56,513 nt of DNA from positions 1 to 56,513 of the forward strand of contig QPMI01000331.1 of assembly GCA_004431415.1 (NCBI GenBank), read 5' to 3'. The stretch's first letter is position 1. Each line of letters begins with the position of its first letter. Source of the DNA: Cyanophora paradoxa (lineage: Eukaryota; Glaucocystophyceae; Cyanophorales; Cyanophoraceae). Shown in pieces: positions 29,453-40,838 of the stretch. The notes below the pieces were generated by a model. That model ran no database searches, was not told where the DNA came from, and saw nothing but the letters and a program-made list of their open reading frames with translations. A program made the position numbers and the translations under genes.

Positions 29453-31497
29453 TTAACATGTCAGCGCCTTTATGAATGAAATCAAAAAACCAGAAACTCT
29501 TATGTTCTGGTGTTTTATATCAACGAGAACTTGAAATGAATCTGGCAGCTGTGTTACACAACTGTTACCAGTGCCTGATAGAAGGTCTGCAAGAGTACGT
29601 GCAAACATTGACATAGGGTTCAGAAAAGGCTTTAAGTGCTCAACGACAGTATGCATGTGGTTGAGCTCTCTCAAAATACATTCACATGCATGGTGGACAT
29701 CTTGAAGAAATTTGATGAGCTCAACTCTATCTGAAAGAGGAAGCCTGCACTTGCCAGGGTTGTCATGAGTTTGAATTGAAGCTGCAAATTGAATGGTGTA
29801 CTTGCTTTCTGTTGGAAGCTTCCTGTAGATCAGCTCTTGGGAGGTTTGAGAAAAATATCACACATACCAGGTACACCAGTCTGTCATATATGGTAAGGTC
29901 AGTCGAGCAATGCCCACATGAAACAGGAATGTGACTTCCAGATATTGGCTCCAGAAGACCAAGAACAAGCTGGAGATGCTCTGTGGACTTAGCAAAGGAC
30001 TTCCCTGCAATTACTTGTAAAACACGCTGCCAAGATACCAAAGCTTCGCTTTGATCCCAATCATTCAAAATATCACACAACGTCATCGAAATGCTCTCAT
30101 TCAACAATCTTGCACTCTGAGTGAGAATTGTTAATAAAATAAAAAACGTGAGAGGACCGACTTACCAGGAGTTGGACTCTGGGCCAAATGCGATAGAAAA
30201 GATTTTCTTCAGTGACGAGCTCAGTCCTGTGGGAAAGTGGAGTCATAAGAAAGCAAATTCTGTGCATACGGTTGATATACCACATGCAGGCTTCCGCCCC
30301 TACCACATTGAGTGTATCTGAGGAAGTTGATCAGTCATATCTGTGGCAGGTTCCCCTCCTGTAGTGCATACTGGTGGACAGTTCGACTTCAAGCAGCTCC
30401 TTGGAAGAAACCAGATGGTCAAGATACAATCCATGCGATTGCACCAGGTATCCTCTTGATTTTTGTGCGATGTCTATCGTGTTTGGAAGTTCACGCCATG
30501 CTTGAGTTAAAAACTTTGGTGCATTCTCTGGCATCAAATGAATGACTTCGTCCCAAAACATTGCCTTGCGCCCTAAGGATCCAAGTAGATCGAGCCCCCA
30601 GTGGACTGTTTCACGCAGAATTACATGGCTCTGCCTGATATTGAGTTTTAGACGAACCAGACCTCCCACACAGCACAGAAAAACACACCGCTCCCTGCAC
30701 GATACTTCGTCCCCCCCAAGATGAAGGTACTTAGCAGGGAATATTGAAAGTAACGTCTCAATTACTTTCTTCAAGACGTGACGAGTGTGAAGTTTGCTTG
30801 CATCGATGCAATCATGGTGAGGGCCGTATTGGCGCTTCAACTGAGCGTTGAAATTTCCAAGTTGCGAGTCTCTGAGCAAATGTTAGTGGCAACGCAACCT
30901 ACTAAAATCACGAACCCTTCAAGAATTGCAGATGTGTGACCTGGAATGTCAAGCTCAGGAATCTGCCACAAATTAAAGAGGGAACAACCAATCACAAAAG
31001 GGAAGTTAAATTAATCTACCACATGAATCCCACTCCTATTAGCGTAGTCAACCACTTGCATGAGATCAGTGACTGAGTAGCTAAGGGAATCGAAACTTCG
31101 ATTCAGATGGAGCAAGCCGGGAATTTGAATCCGAAAAGCCTTCGAGGAAGTTACTGAAAATCCAAAAGCCTTCGCGGAAGGAAATGAAAAGCTTGCGTAC
31201 CTGATCGTCACTTAAATGTAAATGCAAGACATTCAACCGCGCTTCACGCAATACATCAATTACTTTCAGTAACGTGGGAATGCTGAAAAAATGCCGAGAT
31301 ACATCAAGCAACAAGCCTCGCCATTGATGCAAATCGACGATATCATCCAGTGATAGAATGGATGTAGCAGGTGAGCTTGGCTTACGCTCAAACTCCGGAA
31401 GGCCAACGGTTGGTCGCTGAGAGAAAAAAACCGAAAAACCGACACCAAACAGGAACAAAATTATAAAAGACCGTAGCACTCGTACTGGCAAATTCAT
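29453..31497 (-). CDS. beta-N-acetylhexosaminidase (GH20), at least 8 short introns
   Basis: Minus-strand gene from ATG at 31497 to TAA at 29453-29455. Inferred exons: 31497-31201, 31139-31020, 30962-30916, 30871-30372 (with a further likely 54-nt intron near 30690), 30317-30281, 30226-30166, 30116-29868, 29833-29453. Introns are GT-AG, 34-61 nt. The N-terminus is a signal or anchor segment (RSFIILFLFGVGFSVFF). GH20 blocks: LNVLHLHLSDDQ, FRIQIPGLLHLNRSF with SYSVTDLMQVVDYANRSGIH, IPELDIPGHTSA, the catalytic HLGGDEV (Asp-Glu pair), KAMFWDEVIH, GAEACMW, and ENLFYRIWPR. The family removes terminal N-acetylglucosamine or N-acetylgalactosamine from glycans or chitin oligomers, normally in lysosome, vacuole or outside the cell. 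About 210 residues after IWPR form a long C-terminal part. The exon 7-8 junction (34-nt intron) is the least sure. Confidence 0.9.
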
Positions 31498-31612
31498 CAC
31501 AGGAAAAAGCTCCCCCCAAAATTTCGAGCAAGCGGGGACCCCAATAAAAAAAACGGGGGCGGTCGCACTCCTTCTATATCTTTTTTGTCTGCTTTGAGAT
31601 GCTGGAGACCCC

Positions 31613-31630
31613 TGTGAGATTTCAATGTAC
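31613..31630 (+). repeat. satellite C scrap upstream of hexosaminidase
   Basis: GACCCCTGTGAGATTTC matches the satellite C unit. With the similar scrap at 17447 it shows that C-type sequence is also scattered outside its array. 31498-31612 and 31631-31732 are unique upstream sequence with no gene seen. Confidence 0.5.
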
Positions 31631-31732
31631 CATTGGGGGGCCGAGAATCACTCGTTCACTGAGGCCCCCATTTGAAGTCAAGGGGCATGAAGTCGGAGGG
31701 GAAAATGCCAATCTAGCCTAATCCATCTGAAT

Positions 31733-31865
31733 CCCAAAAACCTTTGTGGAAGGAAATGAAGAGCTTGCATACCTGATCGTCACTCAAGACATTCACCCAC
31801 GCTTCACGCAATACATCAATTACTTTCAGTAACGTGGGAATGCTGAAAAAATGCCGAGATACACC
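31733..31865 (-). pseudogene. partial duplicate of hexosaminidase exon 1/intron 1
   Basis: From AAAACCTTTGTGGAAGGAAA to GCTGAAAAAATGCCGAGATA this repeats 31160-31305, same orientation, with a few substitutions and a small deletion (TTAAATGTAAATGC lost). It covers the end of exon 1 and start of intron 1, has no start codon, and ends where inverted satellite B begins. It cannot encode a working enzyme. Confidence 0.88.
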
Positions 31866-32217
31866 AAACACTCTCTCCCCGGAAAGTTTTTGTGTGTGTC
31901 CGGAGGTACACTATTGGTTCACACGCCATGTAAGCCTGAACACTATTGGTTCTATTGGTTCAAGTGCCTGGGCACCACACTATCTTTCCACCCAACACAC
32001 CAACTGACGGTCACGCCCTCTCGGCTGCAGCAGGGCTGGGTGCACCTGCCTAAGGCTAGCGCCTTGTGCGTGTTCCCCCTGGAAAGTTTTTGTGTGCACC
32101 TGACTCCCTGATATGGGCCCAACGGGAGTTCTAACTGACCAGGATGATGCAGAAGTGAATCCAGGAAACGTTCAAATCCCTAAACACTCATCCCATTTTG
32201 AATGGGTGAGCCTCTTA
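31866..32217 (-). repeat. inverted satellite B, rearranged
   Basis: A short inverted B piece (CCCCGGAAAGTTTTTGTGTG) is followed by about 130 bp of other sequence with two CACTATTGGTTC repeats. A fuller inverted B unit follows from about 32035: CTGGGTGCACCTGCCTAAGG, core, GGGAGTTCTAACTGACCAGG, ending near GAGCCTCTTA. Confidence 0.8.
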
Positions 32218-32354
32218 ACCCTACTACAATTATGGTGGGTATGCTTACATGCAAGCGCAAGGGCTTATGCAGTGGTAGACTTTGGTTTTAATTATCAGAA
32301 CCCAAGATTAACTTCCCCCTACACCTCACATGTACTAGCAGCTGGGGGCTATCA
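32218..32354 (-). repeat. LTR-like end of minus-strand gypsy relative
   Basis: Immediately after a GGAGAGGGGG tract (minus strand, 32365-32355) the sequence starts TGATAG, like the LTR of the complete element, then diverges (CCCCCAGCTGCTAGTACATG). The other end is where satellite B similarity resumes. Length about 137 bp; the second LTR is missing. Confidence 0.55.
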
Positions 32355-32365
32355 CCCCCTCTCCG

Positions 32366-34242
32366 CTAGTTCTGCGCTACGAAAGGGCGCAAACGATCAA
32401 CATGTGCGACGAAAGGATACTTTGGCCTCGACGGATCCCATAGAAGATAATTAACCGCCGAAGTCCGTTTGAATATCGCATATGGTCCCGTGAATCTCGG
32501 CTGAAAGCCAGACGAAGCCGGATCGCGCAAAAGGACCATGTCGTCAATTTTGAATTCAGTCCAATCATCCTTCGCATTTTCATCCGCAATTTTTGCAGCT
32601 CGTTTGTAATTGATGTAATCGACTTTCTCCATAGCGACAGTCAAGTTTTGCATCATAGAAGAAACGTAATCGGGAATTTTGTCGTAATTCTCCGGAAACA
32701 GAGACAAATCGTACGGCATCACAGGATCGCGACCATACGTCAGAAAGAACGGCAAAATGCCCGTCGTGCAGTTGACGTGACTTAGCACCGCAAACAAGGC
32801 AGGCGAGACGAACTTGTCCCAGTTGTCGTTGTCCTCATTGACGTAGTTGTAGATGATGTTCTTGAGGGTCTGATTGAAGCGCTCGACTTTTCCCGTTGCC
32901 ATGGGCCGGTAGCCAGAATTAAGGGTCGACTTGATGCCGAGTTTTGCCAACAACAGTCTTGTAACATTGCTTGTAAATGCACCGCCTTGGTCGGTGTAGA
33001 TCACGTGTGGTGCACCATGACGGCAGATAATTTGCTCGTAAATCATATTGCAAGCGGCCTTGGCTGACATGGATGGTGTTGCAACAGCCTCCGGATAACC
33101 TGTATATACGCAAATGGCAGTGCAAATGTACCGGTTCCGACGAGATGTAGTCGGAAGAGGTCCAATGAAATCCAGCTCGACAACTTTGAATGGCCGAGAA
33201 GCAGGAACCATTTGCTGAGGAGCTGGAGAGGGACCAGTTAATGGTTTGCGGAATTGGCACTTCTGGCACTGCTCCACGTTTTTCTTGACATGTTCAGCCA
33301 TTGTTTTCCAGTAGTATTTCTTGCGAAGATCGCCCAGAACCTTGTTAACTCCAAGGTGACCAGACAGAGGGCTGTCATGTGCCTCACGGATCAAATCCAG
33401 AGACATGGACAAAGGGATGACCATGTGTATCCTCCCGTGCGAAGGTGCAAAAAGGAGGATGCCATTCTTATCCAGCGTGTAGAATTCAGAAATTTTGTTG
33501 ACTTGGTCATCAGTGCTGGGATGGCCTTGCAACACATTAATAATAGCCTTGCAGAAACTGTCAGAACGTTGAGCCTCAAATAGAACAGAGAATTTGTCAT
33601 CGTGCATTAGAATTTCCAAGCTCGAGATTTCCTTCAAGTCGTCTACGTGTTCAACAGGGTACCTAGAAGGTCCATCTGCTCGATTGACAATTCCCCTTCT
33701 GTATTTAATGTCCAAATTGTACTGTTGAATAAGTGTTGCCCAACGTGCCAATTTCCCCTTGTCAGGCTTGAAGTTGAGAAGCCATTCGAGGGCTTTGCAA
33801 TCTGTATACAATGTAAATTTTGGAGCTCCTTTCAAATAATGGTCCCACTTGTGTAGACAATCAACCACTGTCGCACATTCAGCTTCAGTAGCCGGCATAT
33901 TCTTTTCCGAATTCTACCATTTCCTGCTGTAGAAATAAACTGGCTTGAGTATTCCATCATGCTCTTGTGACAATATTCCACCAATGCCTCTATCACTAGC
34001 ATCAGTTTCTAAAACGAAAGCTTTATTAAAATCTGGATAATGCAACATTGTTGCTGCTAATAAATCATTTTTGATTTTGTCAAAAGCTGACTGGTGAGCT
34101 GAAGTCCATTTCCAAGTAACATCTTTTTGAGTGAGATCATAAAGAATGGATGTGGATCCTGTAATAGTTGCATGTTCCAAGAAAAGATCGCATACTCGAA
34201 GCATTTGTTGGCAGAGGAAATTCTTTGATGGCCCCTTAGGAA
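32366..34242 (-). pseudogene. truncated Ty3/gypsy pol (RT end, RNase H, integrase)
   Basis: Minus-strand relative of the 10.4-kb element. From 34242 it encodes the RT connection and RNase H (LYDLTQKDV, LETDASDRGIGGILSQ). A single in-frame TAG at 33914-33916 follows SRKW, and the same frame continues to 32366. The integrase zinc module (H..GH, EQCQKCQF), the D in ELDFIGPLP, the D in TDQGGAF, the E in GKVERFNQ and the RFTGPYAIF module are all present. The 5' part (gag, protease, RT catalytic core) is gone, replaced by satellite A joined inside its core at CTTAGGAAGATG. Confidence 0.9.
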
Positions 34243-37200
34243 GATGACCCACCCACCATCAACTCACTCACTCAAAGTCCCCAGGTTTCGGATCTGCCAC
34301 AAAATCAAAGAAAGATGCACCCCAAATCTCTCTGGGGGAATATGCACAAGGCGCTAGCCTTAGGAAGATGACCCACCCACCAGCAAGTCACTCAGTCAAA
34401 GGCCCCGGGTTTCCGATCTGCCACAAAATAGAAGAAAGATGCACATCAAATCTCTCTGGGGGAATATGCACAAGGCGCTCCCAAAAGCAAGTCACTCAGT
34501 CGAAGGCCCCAGGTTTCCGATCTGCCACAAAAAAGAAGAAAGATGCACCCCAAATCTCTCTGGGGGAATATGCACAAGGCGCTAGCCTTAGGAAGATGAC
34601 CCACCCACCTGCAAGTCACTCAGTCAAAGGCCCCAGGTTTCCAATCTGCCAGAAAAAAGAAGAAAGATGCACCCCAAATCTCTCTGGGGGAATACGCACA
34701 AGGCGCTAGCCTTGGGAAGATGACCCACCCACCAGCAAGTCACCCAGTCGGAGGCCGCAAGTTTCTCATCTGCCACAAAATAGAAGAAAGATGCACCCCA
34801 GATCTCTCTGGGGGAATATGCACAAGGCGCTAGCCTTAGGAAGATGACCCACCCACCAGCAAGTCACTCAGTCAAAGGCCCCGGGTTTCCGATCTGCCAC
34901 AAAATAGAAGAAAGATGCGGGGGAATATGCACAAGGCGCTAGCCTTAGGCAGATGACTCTCCCAAAAGCAAGTCACTCAGTCGAAGGCCCCAGGTTTCCG
35001 ATCTGCCACAAAATAGAAGAAAGATGCACTCCAAATCTCTCTGGGGGAATATGCACAAGGCGCTAGCCTGAGGAAGATGACCCACCCACCTGCAAGTCAC
35101 TCAGTCAAAGGCCCCAGGTTTCCAATCTGCCAGAAAAAAAGAAGAAAGATGCACATCAAATCTCTCTGGGGGGATATGCATCAGGCGCTAGCCTTAGGCA
35201 GATGACCCACCCACCAGCAAGTCACTCAGTCGAAGGCCCCAGGTTTCCAATCTGCCACAAAAAAGAAGAAAGATGCACTTCACATCTCTCTGGGGGAATA
35301 TGCACAAGGTGCTAGCCTTAGGAAGATGACCCACCCACCTGCAAGTCACTCAGTCGAAGGCCCCAGGTTTCCAATCTGCCAGAAAAAAGAAGAAAAATGC
35401 ACCCCAAATCTCTCTGGGGGGATATCCATCAGGCGCTAGCCTTAGGCAGACGACCCACCCACCACCAAGTAACTCAGTCGAAGGCCCCACGTTTCCGATC
35501 TGTGGCAAAATAGAAGAAAGATGCACCCCAAATCTCTCTGGGGGGTTATGCACAAGGCGCTAGCCTTAGGCAGATGACCCACCCACCTGCGAGTCACTCA
35601 GTTCAACGCCCCAGGTTTCCGATCTGCCACAAAATAGAAGAATGATGCACCCCAAATCTCTCTGGGGGAATATGTACAAGGTGCTAGCCTTAGGCAGATG
35701 ACCCTCCCAAAAGCAAGTCACTCAGTCGAAGGCCCCAGGTTTCCGATCTGCCACAAAAAAGAAGAAAGATGCACTTCAAATCTCTCTGGGGGAATATGCA
35801 TAAGGCGCTAGCCTTGTGCAGATGACCCACCCACCAGCAAGACACTCAGTCAAAGGCCCCAGGTTTCCAATCTGCCACAAAATAGAAGAAAGATGCACTC
35901 CAAATCTCTCTGGGGGAATATGCACAAGGCGCTAGCCTGAGGAAGATGACCCACCCACCTGCAAGTCACTCAGTCAAAGGCCCCAGGTTTCCAATCTGCC
36001 AGAAAAAAAGAAGAAAGATGCACATCAAATCTCTCTGGGGGGATATGCATCAGGCGCTAGCCTTAGGCAGATGACCCACCCACCAGCAAGTCACTCAGTC
36101 GAAGGCCCCAGGTTTCCAATCTGCCACAAAAAAGAAGAAAGATGCACTTCACATCTCTCTGGGGGGATATCCATCAGGCGCTAGCCTTAGGCAGACGACC
36201 CACCCACCACCAAGTAACTCAGTCGAAGGCCCCACGTTTCCGATCTGTGGCAAAATAGAAGAAAGATGCACCCCAAATCTCTCTGGGGGGGTATGCACAA
36301 GGCGCTAGCCTTAGGCAGATGACCCACCCACCTGCGAGTCACTCAGTTCAACGCCCCAGGTTTCCGATCTTCCACAAAATAGAAGAATGATGCACCCCAA
36401 ATCTCTCTGGGGGAATATGTACAAGGTGCTAGCCTTAGGCAGATGACCCTCCCAAAAGCAAGTCACTCAGTCGAAGGCCCCAGGTTTCCGATCTGCCACA
36501 AAAAAGAAGAAAGATGCACTTCAAATCTCTCTGGGGGAATATGCATAAGGCGCTAGCCTTGTGCAGATGACCCACCCACCAGCAAGACACTCAGTCAAAG
36601 GCCCCAGGTTTCCAATCTGCCACAAAAAGAAGAAAGATGCACCCCAAATCTCTCTAGGGGAATATGCACAAGGTGCTAGCCTTAGGCAGATGACCCACCC
36701 ACCTGCAAGTCACTCAGTCGAAGGCCCCAGGTTTCCAATCTGCCACAAAAAAGAAGAAAGATGCACTTCACATCTCTCTGGGGGAATATGCACAAGGTGC
36801 TAGCCTTAGGAAGATGACCCACCCACCTGCAAGTCACTCAGTCGAAGGCCCCAGGTTTCCAATCTGCCAGAAAAAAGAAGAAAAATGCACCCCAAATCTC
36901 TCTGGGGGGATATCCATCAGGCGCTAGCCTTAGGCAGACGACCCACCCACCACCAAGTAACTCAGTCGAAGGCCCCACGTTTCCGATCTGTGGCAAAATA
37001 GAAGAAAGATGCACCCCAAATCTCTCTGGGGGGTATGCACAAGGCGCTAGCCTTAGGCAGATGACCCACCCACCTGCGAGTCACTCAGTTCAACGCCCCA
37101 GGTTTCCGATCTTCCACAAAATAGAAGAATGATGCACCCCAAATCTCTCTGGGGGAATATGTACAAGGTGCTAGCCTTAGGCAGATGACCCTCCCAAAAG

Positions 37201-37650
37201 CAAGTCACTCAGTCGAAGGCCCCAGGTTTCCGATCTGCCACAAAAAAGAAGAAAGATGCACTTCAAATCTCTCTGGGGGAATATGCATAAGGCGCTAGCC
37301 TTGTGCAGATGACCCACCCACCAGCAAGACACTCAGTCAAAGGCCCCAGGTTTCCAATCTGCCACAAAAAGAAGAAAGATGCACCCCAAATCTCTCTAGG
37401 GGAATATGCACAAGGTGCTAGCCTTAGGCAGACGACCCACCCACCACCAAGTAACTCAGTCGAAGGCCCCACGTTTCCGATCTGTGGCAAAATAGAAGAA
37501 AGATGCACCCCAAATCTCTCTGGGGGGGTATGCACAAGGCGCTAGCCTTAGGCAGATGACCCACCCACCTGCGAGTCACTCAGTTCAACGCCCCAGGTTT
37601 CCGATCTGCCACAAAATAGAAGAATGATGCACCCAAAATCTCTCTGGGGG
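34243..37650 (+). repeat. satellite A array with 743-bp higher-order repeat
   Basis: About 27 forward monomers. A marker variant, TAAGGCGCTAGCCTTGTGCA, occurs at 35801, 36546 and 37288, spaced 745 and 742 bp (six monomers), and neighbouring variants repeat in the same order. One monomer (34478) has a deletion starting inside the core. Most monomers carry the CCACAAAATAGAAG form rather than GCCAGAAAAAAGAAG. Ends at CTCTCTGGGGG, where it passes into satellite B at GACTTGAATG. Confidence 0.95.
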
Positions 37651-37798
37651 ACTTGAATGTTTCCTGGGTTCACTCCCTCTTAGCGCTGGTCAGTTTGAAT
37701 TCCCGTTGGGCCCACAAAAGTGAGGTCAGGTGCACACAAAACCGTTCCAGGGGCAATATGCACAAGGTGCTAGCCTTAGGCAGGTGCACCCTGCCCAG
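37648..37798 (+). repeat. single satellite B unit
   Basis: GACTTGAATGTTTCCTGGG, CAGTTTGAATTCCCGTTGGG, AGGTGCACACAAAACCG, core, AGGTGCACCCTGCCCAGCAC. It bridges satellite A and the first satellite C unit. Confidence 0.9.
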
Positions 37799-38985
37799 CA
37801 CAGGGGTCCCCACCCACACGAAACAGCAGGCGGGGAGCGCTGGGATCCGCCAGAGCACTCTGGCAGGTTTGCATGATAGGGAGGGGTGTGAGTTTTCTAG
37901 TTTCGAGGTTGGGTGCGGGGCTGCCCCGATTGCCCCCTGAAATCTCACAGTGTCCCTGTGACTCTGCAAAATTCTGCAATTTCTGGAAATGGATGTATCA
38001 TTTTCGAAGTCGATAACTTGCGATCACAAAACCTGTCAGGAATCAATGGCCAAAATGTTGCCGCAAATGGCCACGTTTTTGCAATTATTTTTAATTGTAG
38101 CGGGTGGGGACCCCTGTGAGATTTCGGGGGGCAATCGGGCAGCCCCGAACCCAACCTCGAAACTAGAAAACTAATACCCCTCCCTATTATGCAAACCTGC
38201 CAGAGTGCTCTGGTGAATCCCAGGGCTCCCTTCCTGCTGTTTTGTGTGGGTGGGGACCCCTCTGAGATTTCGGGGGGCGATCAGGGCAGCCCCAAACCCA
38301 ACCTCGAAAATAGAAAACTAACACCCCTCCCTATCATGCAAACCTGCCAGAGTGCTCTGGTGAATCCCAGGGCTCCCTTCCTGCTGTTTTGTGTGGGTGG
38401 GGACCACTGTGAGATTTCGGGGGGCGATTGGGGCAGCCCCGAACCCAACCTCGAAACTAGAAAAGTAACACCTCTCCCTACCATGCAAACCTGCCAGAGT
38501 GCTCTGGCAAATCCCAGCGCTCCCTGCCTGCTGTTTCGTGTGGGTGGGGACCCCTCTGAGATTTCAGGGGGCGATGGGGGCAGCCCCGAACCCATCCTTG
38601 AAACTAGAAATCTAACACCCCTCCCTATCATGCAAACCTGCCAGAGTGCTCTGGCGAATCCCAGCGCTCCCTGCCTGCTGTTTTCTGTGGGTGGGGACTC
38701 CTGTGAGATTTCGGGGGGCCATCGGGGCGGCCCGAACCCAACCTCGAAACTAGAAAACGAACACCCCTCCCTACCATGCAAACCTGCCAGAGTGCTCTGG
38801 CGAATCCCAGCGCTCCCTGCCTGCTGTTTCGTGTGGGTGGGGACCCCTGTGAGATTTCGGGGGGCGATGGGGGCAGCCCCAAACCCAACCTCGAAACAAG
38901 AAAACTAACACCCCTCCCTATCATGCAAACCCACCAGAGTGCTCTGGCGAATCCCAGCGCTCCCTGCCTGCTGTTTTGTGTTTCC
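37799..38985. repeat. satellite C array, part 1
   Basis: 37799-37944 is one reverse-oriented unit. 38101-38985 holds six forward units of about 147 bp: CCCCTGTGAGATTTCGGGGG, CCCCGAACCCAACCTCGAAA, CTAACACCCCTCCCTATCAT, GCAAACCTGCCAGAGTGCTC, CGCTCCCTGCCTGCTGTTTC, GTGTGGGTGGGGA. Each unit contains GCCAGAGTGCTCTGGC, two 7-bp inverted arms around TG. The two orientations are separated by the gypsy-derived insert at 37945-38100. Confidence 0.93.
37945..38100 (+). pseudogene. gypsy protease/RT-spacer fragment in satellite C
   Basis: The frame ISGNGCIIFEVDNLRSQNLS followed by GINGQNVAANGHVFAIIFN matches the segment of the complete element at about 12040-12160 (ALSGAGCIIFDN..., GINGQTVPEGKDVFAIVFN). 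It is a short out-of-context piece flanked by C units of opposite orientation. Confidence 0.7.
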
Positions 38986-39126
38986 TTTTGGGGTGCGCCT
39001 CATGATGCGGTGTCACCTAGAAAGTTGAGGCTGAGTGAGGTGCACCTGCCTAAGGCTAGCGCCTTGTGCAGTCTCCCCCCGAGAAACTTTTGTGTGCACC
39101 TGGCTTCGTTTTGGGGTGCGCCTCAT
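38986..39126 (-). repeat. repeat D, inverted copy 1
   Basis: Contains TTTTGGGGTGCGCCTCATGA, GTGTCACCTAGAAAGTTGAG, GAGGTGCACCTGCCTAAGGC, the inverted core, and AACTTTTGTGTGCACCTGGC. It shares only the core region with satellites A and B. Forward copies are at 47960-48098 and 48563-48708. Confidence 0.88.
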
Positions 39127-39858
39127 GAACATACTCTCTATGTCGAGCCCTCCTATCCGGAGCAACTGCGCGACCAGCTGCATGCGCTCAATAATCGACT
39201 TGCGCAAGAGGTTTGGCGTTGTGGTAAAACTGCAGACTGGAAACACGAACCTGGAGGTCTCGCTATTGGCCCTTTCTCGAAACTTGCTGCTGAGCGCGTC
39301 TCGCTCCAGGGAGTAGCTCTCTGTCGCGTTCGCCTTCTTCCTGACACACAGCTCGCTTTCCATGAGATTGACGTGCCCTGCAATGTCTCGATTGACAGTC
39401 CCGTTGCCCTTCCCGATGTGCTTGCGATCCGGCCCGCGGCCCGTGCGATCGACTTCATTCCCGTGCCTGCGCATGCGCTTAGCCTTGTTAAGAACGCTTG
39501 CAAGTTGTCCTCCATGCCCGCACTCGTCCGGTTTCTGATGAACTCGTTGCAGCTTTCCGACCTTGCACTCCGTCCGCTGCCACCGTCGTCTTCCCGTACG
39601 TTTGCGTTCTACTCTGACCGCGAGAACATCAGCGATCGTTCAAAGGAAGAGCTGCGCCTCTCTAAGTCGGTTGCGTACAAGCTGCCTGCTGCCCCGTCGC
39701 GTTACACGGTTCACGACGTGTACAAGTACCTCTCCTCCCACGCTTTCATGGCGCCGACGACCGCTGAGACTAAGTGGCGTGCTGATCTCTCTCCAAAGTT
39801 CCTCTGGCCGCCGGGCTACGATGCGCGCACTGATCGCTTTCCCTGGTTCAACACGTCA
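39127..39858 (+). CDS. unrecognised ORF segment between D copies (~240 codons)
   Basis: An uninterrupted frame from the D edge (TLYVEPSYPEQLRDQLHALN) to the next D copy (RTDRFPWFNTSP). The composition is protein-like: KHEPGGLAIGPFSKLAAERV, CRVRLLPDTQLAFHEIDVPC, LALRPLPPSSSRTFAFYSDR. It has neither a clear start nor a stop of its own, and the frame runs into D on both sides, so it is an internal piece of a larger protein. There are no RT, integrase or GH motifs. Third-position GC appears higher than in the gypsy pieces. Function unknown. Confidence 0.55.
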
Positions 39859-39859
39859 C

Positions 39860-40028
39860 CTAGAAAGTTGAGGCTGAGTGAGGTGCACCTGCCTACGGCT
39901 AGCGCCTTGTGCAGTCTCCCCCCGAGAAAAGTTTTTGTGCACCTGGCTTCCTTTTGGGGTGCGCCTCATGATGCAGTGTCACCTAGAAAGTTGAGGCTGA
40001 GTGAGGTGCACCTGCCTAAGGCTAGCAT
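39860..40028 (-). repeat. repeat D, inverted copies 2 and 3
   Basis: GTCACCTAGAAAGTTGAGGC starts one complete D unit, then a second starts near 39975 and is cut at CTGCCTAAGGCTAGC (40011-40026), exactly at the core palindrome. Beyond this the LINE fragment begins. Confidence 0.85.
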
Positions 40029-40588
40029 AAGTTGGGGCAAAAGCTGAAGCAGTCCCGCCAGCAGGAGGCGGCAGAGCATGGTTCACAAGATCATCAAGCT
40101 GGTGTGAAGTCATCGTTGTGTGAAGGTACGAGCGCTGCAGGGAATTAGGCTTTGGGGTGCGGTGATTCCAGTCTCCGATAAGAAGCATAGGCAAAGTGGC
40201 GGAGAGATACCCAGCCTGCACACAAGATTGCCACCACTCACGGCGATCCCTGCGCAATAGAGACCGAAATAAAACGTCCATCAGAGTCCTGACGAGCAAG
40301 TGTAACCTCGTGCTGTGCAGCGAAGAAGGGCGTGACCATTATGGCAACACCAGTGGAGCGGGATTGAGTCGGAGCAGAGTGGAAGAACAGGTCTCGCCAG
40401 GCAGCTGCAATCTTTTCAAGTTTTCCCAAAGGGTGACCAGCGTCATCAAATTCCCTCAGCTTCGTTTCCTGTAAGCAGAGGATGTCTATCTTGTGAGCAA
40501 CAGCAAACTTCCGGCAACGTTCCACAAATTTCTGCAGCTTGTTGGGACTGTTGAGCCCTCCCACATTTAATGATGCAATGTTAACCAT
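40029..40588 (-). pseudogene. LINE-type AP endonuclease domain, truncated
   Basis: ATG at 40588 starts an exonuclease-endonuclease-phosphatase domain: MVNIASLNVGGLNSPNKLQK (the LNVxGL start), DILCLQETKL (catalytic Glu), and the block GVAIMV. Then a frameshift with internal loss follows (the copy at 54.45 kb has about 30 more residues here). The second frame has REWWQSCVQAGYLSATLPML and LIGDWNHRTP (the GDxN motif). It stops at the satellite D core. RT is absent. This is the 5' end of ORF2 of a non-LTR retrotransposon. 40589-40838 downstream is unique with no gene seen. Confidence 0.85.
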
Positions 40589-40838
40589 ATTTAATCAGGC
40601 CACGGGGGTGCACGCAGAGGCCGCGTCTGGTGTGGGGGGCGGGGTGCAGGAAGCATTCGGCCATCAATGAAAGTGCTTGACAAGGCAATGCAAAAGGCAA
40701 TGACGGGTGGGCTCAGCAAGTACTCGGTTGTAAGGCCAGAAAGACACTGGAGCAAGATAAGAAGGGAGCAAGGGACTACTGTGTCTGCTCAAAATTCTGC
40801 TTAGTGGGGGCTTCATAGTAGTTGCGTTGTTCAAGGCC

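Noticed and set aside
38776-40047. One continuous 423-codon gene
   Set aside because: The frame passes from satellite C through repeat D, the unknown segment and D again. Only 39127-39858 is non-repeat, so the long ORF is composite.
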